Below are positions 44,230 to 55,186 of a stretch of DNA of 64,000 nt, one piece after another (position 1 is the first letter of the stretch; each line of letters begins with the position of its first letter). The stretch comes from Emmonsiellopsis sp. PD_33 (lineage: Eukaryota > Ascomycota > Eurotiomycetes > Onygenales > Ajellomycetaceae), in the NCBI GenBank assembly GCA_032988165.1, contig JANTQF010000159.1:1-64000 (forward strand). Reading direction: 5' to 3'. The position numbers and the translations under genes are program-made. The notes under the pieces were generated by a model that saw only the letters and a program-made list of their open reading frames with translations, was not told the DNA's origin and did not search any database.

Positions 44230-47200
44230 AAATAGACTGTTTGTAGGTATATGTAGGTTATTTTAGTAGCTTCTCACTAATATTAATGAGGTTAATGAGC
44301 TATAGGAACTTCTCATGACTGATATAGAGGAGTAATTTAGTGAAACTATCTGTAGGTATCTCTTTTGTAGATGTCTAAAGTATCTGTAGATGCCCTTTTT
44401 GAACCTCCTGGTGAAGCCAGTAGTTATAAATATTAATATAACAGAGCTTTATTAATAATTGAGGTGAAAAATCTGTGAGTAAATAGATTATCTAGATGTT
44501 GTTGTTTTGAATTATAATTTCACACTAAGGGTTAAATCTCATTTGATTGAAGACTTATTTCCACTAGTATGCTTCTTTAGTGATAGTAAATATAGTTAAA
44601 AGCTCTGATTTAGTAGAAGAGGTACTAACTGTCTGTTGTTTTAAAGACTTTCAGTTAAAGATGCCTCTAAATAGGGTAAATATCATTTCCTGGGTACTTA
44701 TTTGGGTAGTAAGTTTGTCTGTGAATGCTATATCTATATATATTTTGAATACTGATTCATCCAAATCCAGTGACAGGGTACTATATTCAATTACTAGATT
44801 TCAATATTGAAAAATATAGGCAATGAGGCAGTTTATTATATCTCTATGCTAGAGGTCAGAATTGACTATTTAATCTGCCATAATGCCTGCAGTATATGTG
44901 AGGTTGGGGTAAGTGCCTACTATAGGGTAGAAAGTAGATCTAATATAGTACTAATAAGCAAATAATTTTTGAGGAGAAGTAGAATCTTTATAAGGAAGTA
45001 TCAACTTGAGAGATAATGATGTGTGATAGTGCCTGCAACTTGTAAGGTTGAATTTACACACTATTTTAGCTATGTAGCTGTCTTAACATAATTATAATTT
45101 ATTAGTGATATAGTCTCTGAGTACTTAAATTTCTAAAAACTAGGTTAATTCTCTCATATCCTGTAGTTTGTAATGTGCCTATAGATCATAGTAGAGGTCT
45201 AAAAACATCTATTTATCCTGTTTGTGATATAATATAATAATGTTATTAATATAGAAGAACACTGTAAGATAAGTATTTATATAGAGATATAGCTTCTCAG
45301 GCACTTCCTCAAGCTTAAATTCTTTCAGGGTGTTCCTCAATTCCTTATTCTATAAGAGAAGAGACTCTAGGAGTCTGTAGAGAGCTCTATGAAGAAGTAA
45401 TCAATTTTCAGAATTCTTATATTCAGTTAGTAATTGAATGTAAATCTGAGATTCCACTCTAGCATTTAGAAAGGTATTAATAGCATCAAATTGATGTGCT
45501 TCTAGATTAAAGGTAGCTGTAATGGCCATCAGAAGGTGAAATACTTTTAACATAAGAGTTGAGAATCTAGTCTCTAAGATCTCATTTTCCTATAGATTTC
45601 TTCTGATGATGAGGTGGGTTTTAAATTTTATAATATATCTATTTATATTATATTTATAGGTGAATACTCACATCAGCAGTAGGGCTTTGTAGATGTTGTC
45701 TGAGATCTTTTCTGAAGATTAGTAACTCTTTTCTTTAAGAGTTTTATACTTAAGATCTGTAGTGATGCACCATTCATCTCAAAAATGATATTTAAGAGCT
45801 TCTTTCCAATCTTACAGGAAAGGTAGCAAGAGATTATAGTGTAAGCAATTAGGTATGAGTTGATCTGTAGTAGCTATAGTAAATGTTGAATAAAATTTAG
45901 GAGAGTAGTTAAGAGAGTAGAGAGCAGCTATGTAGTCAGCAGAACAGTCTGTATTTAGTTTTTGAGATCTATATCTACTGATGATGTTCTTATTAATTAT
46001 ATCACTATGAATTTCCCTACTAGAATTACTATCCTACTTATTTTGGGTTGATATTAATGTTATCTGTTCTATCATATTGAAGAGTTAGGCATTTAGATTA
46101 TTAATAACTTGAAATCCACTGACTGATTACATAGCTCTGGGAATTAGAGGATTTTATATAGGAGTCAGCTTCAGAATTAGCAGTGACTACAAAGAAGGCT
46201 CTGATGTTTATTTTGAAGCTTTTAAAATTATTATAATGAAATGTGAAAGGGGGTTAGAGAGGGTAGAAATCAGTATTTTCTTATCTGACTTTTCATCTGA
46301 GATTTCTTCAATTTTAAATCTCACATTTTTCTAGATATTTAGGGGAGGTAAAAGATCTTCTGGTACTGGGGATGTTAGTAACATCTATTTAGGCATATTA
46401 TCAGAGTTAAAGAAGGTATTTTCATTAAAGGTAATGTCTCTGGATTTAATAACCCTACATTCTCATAGGAGCCAGATATGGAAAACATTCATTAAGTTAT
46501 ATTTAATGAGATAATTGATTTTTGCTCTAGATGCTATTTTTTGTAGTTTCAGGATCATTTTATCAAGAATGTACACTTAGCATCCATATATATAAAGATG
46601 ACTGAGATTTAGAATTCTAATGTGACTGAGGAATTTATTAAGGATCTATAGGAGGGTATTTCAGTGTAGTTGACATGTAGGCATTCAATTCATAAGATAA
46701 ACTATTATTCAGTAGGTCTCTAACTAGAAGTCTTCTGAAAGATTTGCTGCTATATCAATTATTTATATTATTATAATAATCATACTTTCTGAGCATTCTG
46801 TGGGGTCATTTTACTCTAGCATGCAAGAAGGTGAATATTCAACACTGAGTTTAATTACTTTTACTTAGTTAGTAAAGGTCTTTACCAGGAAGATCTCCCT
46901 ATCTATATGAAATCTCAAGATCTTAAGACTATATTGCACTTTAATTTCCTTAGTAATTATTTGAATGAACATGAAGCTTTCAACCTTTCAAATAAAATTC
47001 TGGGTGCAGTTAAGGTGTGCATATAGTTCCCAGGTATGAGCTAGGTAGTGAGATCTATTGTAGGCTTCCACCATTTAAATGAAATTAAAATGAATGACTG
47101 TAAATAAATAATCTCCTCTATCTATAGGTTTTTATGAGATTAATTTATATGCTTTTCTGGGGCTGCAGGTATTACAGTCAACTATTTGTGAGCTCTTTAT

Positions 47201-49000
47201 CAAGCTGATATCTATAATGATAGAAGGTAGATATTTTAATACTTCTAGTTCAGAGTAACCTAGATGCCTATACTAGAGATTCACTGCTGCTGAGATGGCA
47301 GGCTGGGGCAATATTTAATAGATATATATTATGCTGAGTACTAATAGAGGATTATATTCAAAAATGAATTTCTCATAATAATACTCTAAAATGAAATAGA
47401 TGTTCTTTTTACTATTAATTAATGTGTTCTAAAGTTCATCTATTCTAATATCTTATTGGTTAAAAAAAGGTACAGCTGTAATATTAGTGAAAAAGATTAG
47501 AATATAGATGATATCAAGCAGGGTGTAGGAGCACCTACCCCCTGGTGTTAGTAAGTAAATGAGAATGCTACTGTAGCTAAGAATTAAAACCAGAGTATTA
47601 CTAGCCTATAGAGACTTATTTTCAATAAGATGAAAGTTTTGAAAACATTTTAAATCATTATAAACATGCTAATTTACTTCATTATTGTATATGAAGCTAT
47701 TTTTCAGTGGGTATTATTCCTCTTCATAATTTTCAGCACTAAAAACAGTTATGATGATGGTGAAGGTGCTATTAGAGATTAAGAAGATATTCTATTACTA
47801 GGTAGTTATTTCTAGGGTATTAATACTATTTGTAGTGTTAGTTTTCTTTGAGGTCTCAGGCTCTGACTTTTCATTTTTTTTCTTTATATACCTCTGAATC
47901 TTAGAGATAAGGGCCTCTATACCCTTATTCTTAATTACCTTTTAGACTTTCTCCTCTATGATAGCATTTAGCATGAAATTCTTAGGGTAGTTCTTAGAGA
48001 CAAGATAGTAGCATTTAACATATTAATGATTGAGTCCACAGAGACATGGAGAGAGCAGAGTTTTTAAATGATTCTTGGGTGAATTTGCCTATAAGTTTGA
48101 TTGAGTATTCTAAGATTTTCCAGTGATATTCCCCTGATACATAGCAAAATTTGCTGATATAATTATAGTGAGCTTTTCAGTATTAGAGGTCCATAGGTCA
48201 TCACAGAATCTCTTAATGAGATCTTTAATAGAGATCATAGGTTTTCTAGTCTTTTCTTGTTTATTAATTAAGTATTATTGAATGTTACTTCATTGTGAAT
48301 TCACTATTTATATGACTTCAAAAAATTTAAAGATGTCTGAATGAGTGCTTTTATAATCATCAACATTATATTTGATTACCTTTTTATGTGCTGTTATTTA
48401 CTGTTTAACCCAGTCAAAAATGTTCTCATTCTTAAGGCCTTGAGATAGCTTTACATATTCAATACTTATCTTAACTTTCCTCAGGCAGATAGTTAGAGCT
48501 TTTTCAGATTTGAGAATTCAAATCATTTCCTATAGATCCTTTATATCCTTAATAGAGAGCTGAGTCTCTATCATTATATGATCCAGAATGTATGATTTCA
48601 TATCAAATAGAGATTTCTGATATTCCTTATACTTCTTCTCATACTTATTGTGAATCTATAGAGTGTGATTCCTTTCCTTGAGCAGAGTGTTCTTGTCCTC
48701 CATGAATGGCTTGGGGTGTTTGGGGGAGATGGGAGGGTCTGTGTTGGAATTCATATATTCTTTAAAATTAATGAATTGAGCATGAAATAAGACATTCTCA
48801 TACCACTGATCTCAATCCTTGATGTTGCTGAGGACTATGTCAGTGCTTTTAGTAGCCATGACATTCAAATGATATAGAGATAGAGGAAAAGGAGAGTATT
48901 TCAAGGAGATCTGAGATAATCTTAAGAAAATAGGAGTATGTTTCTGAGAGACAGTGAAAAGATCAAAGGTAATTCACCAGGGCTATCTAGAAGACATCCA

Positions 49001-49013
49001 CTGGGCTCATAAC
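49001..49013 (-). other. Primer-binding site of copia element 2
   Basis: GTTATGAGCCCAG directly next to the 5' LTR, complementary to the anticodon arm of initiator tRNA-Met; same 13 bases as in element 1. Confidence 0.8.
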
Positions 49014-49323
49014 TATGAGAGATTATAGTATAGGTAGGTGAAAGAAAAGAGGAGATGTTCAATTGATTCAACTATCTAAGAGGGCAAATTTCACTGCTAT
49101 TTATAATTCCTTGGCATGTGATAGCTGGAGATCACAAAAATGAGAAAACCTAGTAAAATAGGTGTAGAAAACCACTGAAATGATCAGAAGATATTGCTAT
49201 ATGAGAAAAACAGAGGAAAAATCTATATATCTAAAAATGAAAGACAGTGAGTGTGAGGATTGAATGTGTGTAATCCTTCAGAGGTCCGAGCGCTCAATAG
49301 CGCGCCACCCCCGTATTCTCACA
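49014..49323 (-). repeat. 5' LTR of copia element 2
   Basis: 310-bp partner of 43908-44217. Its U3-like end keeps a cluster of CpG sites (CGAGCGCTC and GCGCGCC around 49287-49307) that are mutated in the other copy. Followed by the right-hand CTGGG duplication at 49324-49328. Confidence 0.9.
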
Positions 49324-50717
49324 CTGGGCAATATGGTTCGGGATCCAATCCATTACCAATGAGATACTAAATAGTCATTTAACAGGTCACACATCACAAT
49401 ATACACAGACTAACATGCCCTTGAAGTGAGCAAGGCCGGGTATATCAAGGGTAGCCCACCCTCAACGGCCTCGGGATGACGATATAAAAACGACAAGATG
49501 TCCCAGAGCAATCCAGTCAGGACCCAACGGAGGATTTCAAGTTCTATTCTACAAAATGCCATCCGAAAAACACCCATCAAGTCCAGCAACCTAAACTGAG
49601 CAGACAAACAACATCCCAGCACCAAAAAGGATATAGTTCACTAACAACCCGCTCCCAGACTCATAAGCCATGAATTAGCTCATCACATGGCCGGGATGAA
49701 TTCCAAATACCCGCAGCGGATGCTCCGAGCCGCTCTCCGAAGGTTCCAACCATTGTCGTATTCAACATTCGAATGGGGAGCGCGCGGAGATGCTAGTGGT
49801 CGTTGGAGGCTGTGAATGTTGCAGATAATGATTGAACTAGCTAACTAGCTGTTGCTCAGGAACCTACCTTGGAAATTGGGATGGGACTCCCATGTGGTAA
49901 TGCCGACTAAAAACCAACAGCATAGCAACTGAGACTATGTGCGGTACTGGGTCGTTCCTGGGACACTTCGCCACGAACCAGCGGGCAGAAATATGTACAT
50001 ACATTCCACTATGCATTCAATCAATCAGTCCATCACGAACTCATGATCTCGCCGGCCCGGTTGGCCAAAAGACCAAGGCAATTTTTTGTCAGCATGACGA
50101 AAACCACCAGTTGTTAGGACACAGTATCCAACTTTATGCTGGAGCCACGTTTGCACAAAATGAAGACCAGTTCGATTTGCAATGCCACGTCATGCTAGCA
50201 GCTCAAGGCTCGCTGGATTTACACGAGAGTAGGCCAGCCGTCCCGCTCACTCAATGGATGTCAGTTGGTGGTTGGCGAATGGGGACGACGCGGAGTGGTT
50301 TTCCAGCACCTCGTAGAGGTGCCTCATAGGAAAAGTGCATATTGGCTGTATAATAAATTGCTTGGGCTTTGGGCACGAGTGACGAGTGTGGTATGCTTTG
50401 TTGATGAAGTTCACCAATGCCAGATGGCTAGCTAGGTACAGGGGATAGCGAAGCTCGTTTGCTCAAGTGCAGGAATATTATCTAGGCGGCACGGCAGGCT
50501 TCTGGTCTGCGGAAGCCTGATTTACCAGCATACGGCGTGATTGCCCGCTGAATCCACTGTTAAAAGGGAACTCGCAGCACAACATTCAAATGTAGTTGAG
50601 ACCTTCCACCGGACGAGGCGATCTAATCGACTCAAATTCCTCGTTGGGTGGCAGAACACGGATTTTTGTTGGTTTCATAAACCTGGTTTAAAACGCATCA
50701 CTCGCTCTCGACGAAGT
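49324..50717. other. Unique DNA at the start of a gene island, no gene recognised
   Basis: Composition returns abruptly to normal at the end of element 2. Open frames at 49410-49625 (-) and 49937-50329 (+, 130 codons) have no family resemblance. Contains the promoter of the gene starting at 50718. Confidence 0.45.
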
Positions 50718-51581
50718 ATGGCGACACAAGCGACCTTCAAGCCTCATGGTTTGATTCGTACAATGGCACTTGAGGTGTTGTATCAAAACGCCCATTTCAC
50801 CAGCTACGTCAAGGGAATGCACGATCCCAAGGAATACCAAACGGTCGAACTGTTGGAAAACATATTCAACAAAGTGATATTCAGGGACAACGATGACGTC
50901 TTTGTCAACTCCCAACAACCGCCTGGCATGCACAGTAACAAAGCCTGTGATATTGTTATCAAATATACCGCAGCCGGCAGCTTCAAAACGAAGATTCTTT
51001 GCTTCGTGGAGTGCAAACGTTCCAAAAAAACGAACCCGTATGATCTTCGAGAGGTTGAAAATCAAGCACGTCAATACTGCGAGGAATATCTGGCTAGCGA
51101 TCCTGGACTGCCCTTCGTGTATGTTTGTACCGCTTGCGGTACCCACCTTCGACTTTGGAAATATGAGCGAGGGAGTGAATCGTTACAAGGATTCTGGGGT
51201 TCCTTTTCTCCGGCCGCCTGGGGGGAGTACAAAGATGTGGGCATCGAAGCAGATGCGAAAACCATTTTACTTGGCTTTGACCAGATGCTAGCCCTGGGTC
51301 CAGAGCTTCGAGAGGGACAGGATATGCACGGCTATGGGAGTCTGCATGCGAAGCAACCACCGCACCAAGGCCTTGGGGGAAGCCACCACAAAGCAAGCGC
51401 CACACCCCGTGAGGTAAATGCAACAGTATACGAGTCACAGGGTCAACAAGCGGTTGCATTCAGTCTTGATGGGCAGCAGTTGACCACCTGGCTATCTGAC
51501 TGGTCAAAAGCACAAACGCCAGATGGACGACCTCTCTGGTTTCTTAAATCCTTTAATGTATGGTTTGAAAGAACACCCTGA
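50718..51581 (+). CDS. Protein with PD-(D/E)XK nuclease-like signature
   Basis: Single-exon frame; I take the ATG at 50718 (MATQATFKPHGL), giving 287 residues, because the frame upstream of it opens only with a TTG. I do not recognise a named family. The core has a hydrophobic strand with an acid (CDIVIKY, Asp78), then a strand FVECKR with Glu98 and Lys100, then a helix with NQARQYCEEYL and a strand PFVYVCTACGTHLRLW. D-x19-E-x-K followed by a Q-containing helix is the arrangement of PD-(D/E)XK nucleases (restriction-endonuclease-like fold). If so, it would be a metal-dependent nuclease or a relative; that is inference. The C-terminal ~60 residues, after a Gly/His-rich linker, are not recognised. 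No signal peptide. It sits 1.4 kb from a retrotransposon in a small island bounded by repeats. Confidence 0.6.
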   Translation: MATQATFKPHGLIRTMALEVLYQNAHFTSYVKGMHDPKEYQTVELLENIFNKVIFRDNDDVFVNSQQPPGMHSNKACDIVIKYTAAGSFKTKILCFVECKRSKKTNPYDLREVENQARQYCEEYLASDPGLPFVYVCTACGTHLRLWKYERGSESLQGFWGSFSPAAWGEYKDVGIEADAKTILLGFDQMLALGPELREGQDMHGYGSLHAKQPPHQGLGGSHHKASATPREVNATVYESQGQQAVAFSLDGQQLTTWLSDWSKAQTPDGRPLWFLKSFNVWFERTP

Positions 51582-51850
51582 AGTGTTGCAGCATTCCGGG
51601 TTTCCACCAACGGTGCTCGGACGCAAGGTGTCTTTGTGGCTTGGAGTGCACAGTGCATAGAGACTTTGGAGAGGCGGGCTGGGTTTATTTGAAACTAGTT
51701 ACTGAGTAATTTAAATTCGGGAGCTGGAGACACGTGATGCTGAATATATATTATGGTGACAAGAGCGTAATTTGATACTCAAACCGCCGCTGGATCAGCC
51801 TTTCTGGACAGCTTCATTTCCAACGCGAGGGACTGCAAACAGCCGTACTG

Positions 51851-54199
51851 ATGAATGAATATGCGGCCTCCAGTTGTTGTGTCCTTTGTGGGGAGGAGTT
51901 GATTCAACAATGTTTAGAACCACTCACTCAAAGTGTAAAATGGTTCTACTCTTTCCGCGCTGGTAGGTCTTTTTGTGCTTTGTTGAATGGCGCTGGTAGG
52001 TCTTTTTGTGCCTTGTTGAATGGCACTGATCCCTAACACAGTTTTTATTGAACCTCAGTATGGCCTTGAGTTCACTGAGCCTGCCCTCTTTACCTCAAAT
52101 GCCGCCACAGTGAACATCTCTGTTGACCCAAAGGAATACGCCAACCGAAAACCACGTTCCATCACGATATGTCGCCCAAAGCCAGACACGGAATTCATTT
52201 ATTGTTTCCACTTGCCTTGTTGGTTGCGCTTGAGGGCTGACCTACAGGTACCAATGATGAAGCCTATCCATATCTACAGCCTGGCTCTTTCTGTTACACC
52301 TCTTCGCGGACCCTCTTTTCCGGTTAATCCATACACCGATGGTTTTACGCTTTCGCGAGCCTTGAACCGGCTAGCAGAAGACTTACATTGGAAGGAGTTA
52401 ATTCCTTCGGACCAAGGACGCAGGAGCTCAGATCTAACCAACCTGCTACGAGACATATGGACTAAGCTACCGGTGGAAATCGTCTCCATGATTTGGATGT
52501 ATCTTCAATCATGTCCAACTCGATCATTGATCTCTATCACGGCTGGCGGAGCGATGGATCTCTTGGAAAAGATCACACCATGCAAAATTGGGCGGAATGG
52601 CAACATAATCTTACACGATCACGTTTCTGTTCACCTGATACGTATCAAAGGAGCGGGCTATGTCTGCGGCTTAGATGATGGAAAGCGGCTCTGTGGACAC
52701 CGAAGTTCCACGCATCACCGAATCTCACTCACATCACCGATCGTGGCGGTGACATTCACTCTTGGACTGTATGGGATTCGGCGGATACAGTTCCACGGCC
52801 AAGACGGGTCCTTGAGGTCGGTTGGAGATCAGTCCTATGATCCAAATGGGCATAATTGGGCGGGTATTATACGATCACAACAGGCTATGTCTTACCTCCA
52901 GTTGTGGTGGGATGTAGGGCTATTTCCATACACGATTTCCTGGTTAAGAACTGACAATTACTCTAGGGACTTAAACTGTACGCAATCGACAGACTACAAG
53001 CGGACTCAACATCGTTCGGTGACCGGTTCTTATGGGATTGTGACTATCCTATTTCAGCAAAAAATGTGCTTACCGCAGAAATGTACTACACACATCCTCG
53101 GCCAAGTCCGACCGGCTCCGTATGCGAAACTCTAGCATGGACGCCCGTTCGGCACCTCCCCTTGCAAGGCGCGCAAAGCGTGCTTTACGGCATCACCCTC
53201 TTCTGTGCCTCTTCTGGTGGTATTGTAGGCATGGGTGCACATTTTAGATGTGATCGACTTTCTAACAAACGGAAAGTGAGCTGGACCGGCCGTCAGACTG
53301 GCTGTCCCATCCACTTTCGATTGAAAGCCCCGGAAACGATCACTTCTGTCTGGGTTGTTCATCACAGAAGTGATAATTTTGTCACCCCTTTCATCATTGT
53401 CAGTATTTCGCCTGTTATTCATATCAAGTATACATGAGTTGACATCATTCCAGATGAAAACAAGTGAGGGTAGAATTGGCAATTTTGGGCCTTATATCCA
53501 CCCATCCAACCTCCAGACGCAGCTTCTTGCCACTCAGGCACAGGGAAAAATTTCTGGTATATATTATGATGCATCTCGGCGAAACCTGTCCCACATTACC
53601 AGCTTCGGAGTTTATTGTTGTCATAAGGTGATGGATAGCGGCAAAATCGACGTCTCACCACAATCTCTATCCTATCGATATCCTCCTTCTATCCGAGGGT
53701 CTCCCTTAGGCATCTTCCTATCCCGAGCATCCCTGAGTGATATTAGAGGAATCGAAACCTGTTCCATTGGGTCACGCTGTACTGGTATGATGATCACTTA
53801 TACCAATGGCACCCAGGAGGTTCTTGGCCAGTGGTATGAATCCCTACCGTCGAGACACACTATTATTTATGCAACAAACAACGAAAAATCTTTTGAGAAA
53901 GTTCATTTCAAGCTGTCCTACGAAAGTGGATATACAGTACTTCGTGAAGTCACATTGTTGCCTGTGTCCGGTAATTTTAATGGAATCGTTAAGGACGTCA
54001 GTTATGGTGTAAGTGCCTTTTTACCCTAGCTGGCTCTATGATGACTCTTTCTAACATATGCTAGGATACTATCATCTGGTGGTATTCACAGTCATCTGAT
54101 GTGATTCTTTCTGAGACTGAGAATAATAATAGCTCTGAGGAGGATGAGATCTTCACAGCACCTAGTAATAGTAATTCTACTATTATTTTAAATATATAA
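51851..54199 (+). CDS. 701-residue fungal protein with N-terminal CxxC and F-box-like motif
   Basis: Five exons join in frame: 51851-51962, 52042-52913, 52967-53398, 53454-54008 and 54065-54199. Starts CCVLCGEEL (a C-x2-C metal-knuckle-like pair) and SVKWFYSFRA, then VFIEPQYG across intron 1. Residues ~177-200 (WTKLPVEIVSMIWMYLQSC) resemble an F-box. The rest is beta-rich: repeated GI/GIV segments (YICGL-like, GIRRIQFHG, GIVGMGAHF, GPYIHPSN, GVSYGDTIIWW) suggest a blade-type repeat fold. The protein ends in an acidic Asn/Ser-rich tail (SETENNNSSEEDE). I recall similar proteins as a lineage-expanded family in Eurotiomycetes, but I know no assigned function; an F-box would point to an SCF ubiquitin-ligase adaptor. 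The donor of exon 3 (ATT|GTCAGT) is the least certain junction. The last exon is markedly A+T-rich. Confidence 0.65.
51959..52024 (+). repeat. Tandem 33-bp duplication spanning a 5' splice site
   Basis: 51959-51991 and 51992-52024 are two adjacent copies differing at about two bases. Each contains GCTG|GTAGGT, so the first donor of the 701-residue protein gene exists twice (51963 and 51996). Thirty-three is a multiple of three and the intervening frame is open. Confidence 0.9.
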
Positions 54200-54430
54200 A
54201 TTTCTTTCTTCGTGATATTTGAAATAATACATTCTAAATAAATATTAATAGTTAATGAGTTTGGTCAGCGTCTAGAGATAGTTAACGCGTGGTTGTGCCT
54301 CGGTTCCACAAGTTCCGAGTCTGCGCAACTCCACCTGCCCTGGTTGCCCATCGACGTCAGCTTCAACCTCCTCCTCCTCCTCTTCTTCTCTCCTCCATCC
54401 ATCCTCCATCCTCCTCGGCATACTCTTCGC
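54200..54430. promoter_or_regulatory. Upstream region of the glutathione peroxidase gene
   Basis: Changes from A+T-rich (54180-54270) to pyrimidine-rich CTCCTC DNA (54365-54420), a typical fungal core promoter/leader composition. The in-frame reading open to 54293 lacks an ATG. Confidence 0.45.
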
Positions 54431-55186
54431 ATGATCAGACCCTCTATCTCGCCGCTTCGTCTCTACAAAGCAGCCGTCCCCATAACCAAGTATCGCATCA
54501 TCCACGCCCAGAACATAGCCGCCATGTCGTCCGCCACCACCTTCTACGACTTCGACCCCCTCGACAGTACGTCAACCCATCCCTCCCCACCCCATCCAAC
54601 ACGAAAAACGCAAGAAAATATAATAAAAGGAAACCATCTAACCCACCCAACAGAAAAAGGCGACCCCTTCCCCCTCTCCAGCCTAAAGGGCAAAGTAGTC
54701 CTCGTCGTCAACACCGCCTCCAAATGCGGCTTCACCCCGCAATTCAAAGCGCTCGAAACCCTCTACACCTCCCTCTCCACCGCGCACCCAGACAAATTCA
54801 CAATCATCGGATTCCCCTGCAACCAGTTCGGCTCTCAGGACCCCGGCTCCAACGATGAGATCCAAACCTTCTGCTCCGTCAACTACGGCGTCACTTTCCC
54901 CGTTCTCGCCAAAGTGGACGTGAACGGCGACAAGGCCGCGCCGCTGTGGAAGTGGCTCGAGGCGGAGAAGCCGGGCCTCCTGGGCTTGAAGAGGGTCAAG
55001 TGGAATTTTGAAAAGTTCTTGATCGGCGCTGATGGAAAGGTTGTCGAGCGGTGGTCGAGTGTGACGAAGCCCGAGAGCTTGAAGGGGGCCATTGAGAAGG
55101 AGATTGCAAAGATTGAGAAGGCGGCTCCTGCTGCTGCTGCTGCGGAGGCAGACGCGCCAAAGGAGGGTGGTGCGCCGCAGCTGTGA
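54431..55186 (+). CDS. HYR1: Glutathione peroxidase / peroxiredoxin-type Gpx (Hyr1/Gpx3)
   Basis: Thiol peroxidase that reduces peroxides with thioredoxin; in yeast Gpx3/Hyr1 also senses H2O2 and oxidises Yap1. Exons 54431-54566 and 54654-55186 (intron GTACGT...CAACAG, phase 1) give 222 residues from the first ATG, or 191 from the in-frame ATG at 54524 (MSSATTFYDFDPLDKKG), where similarity to the family begins. The 31-residue extension (MIRPSISPLRLYKAAVPITK...) is basic and free of acids, like a mitochondrial presequence, so two localisations from one gene are possible. In the short form the peroxidatic Cys is Cys39 in NTASKCGFTPQ (cysteine, not selenocysteine); FPCNQFGSQDPG and KWNFEKFLI complete the active site; resolving Cys88 is in FCSVNYGVTFP. 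The tail is Ala-rich (KAAPAAAAAEADAP). No missing residue; the enzyme should be active. Confidence 0.95.
   Translation: MIRPSISPLRLYKAAVPITKYRIIHAQNIAAMSSATTFYDFDPLDSTSTHPSPPHPTRKTQENIIKGNHLTHPTEKGDPFPLSSLKGKVVLVVNTASKCGFTPQFKALETLYTSLSTAHPDKFTIIGFPCNQFGSQDPGSNDEIQTFCSVNYGVTFPVLAKVDVNGDKAAPLWKWLEAEKPGLLGLKRVKWNFEKFLIGADGKVVERWSSVTKPESLKGAIEKEIAKIEKAAPAAAAAEADAPKEGGAPQL

Larger units (their letters stand above)
43908..49323 (-). mobile_element. Ty1/copia LTR retrotransposon, element 2 (RIP-inactivated)
   Basis: Full-length 5,416-bp element, same orientation as element 1 but a different family: 310-bp LTRs and CTGGG duplications. Gag starts at the ATG at 48859 (MATKSTDIVLSNIKD, then a stop where Trp is expected before DQWYENVLFHAQF). 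The RT region (~45620-45100) still reads LLMAITATFNLEAHQFDAIN and FFYINNIIILYHKQDK; the catalytic YVDD has become YINN (45253-45242), which G-to-A changes of GTT GAT GAC explain. Stops are frequent throughout. Internal domain order is as in element 1. Confidence 0.9.

Noticed and set aside
38213..49326. CRISPR-like or satellite array
   Set aside because: The repeats are two pairs of LTRs, not regularly spaced short repeats.
49330..49350. GGTTCGGGATCC resembling a T-loop
   Set aside because: No cloverleaf can be drawn around it; not reported as a tRNA.
49937..50329. 130-codon plus-strand frame in the gene island
   Set aside because: No recognisable domain and no splice partner; treated as chance.
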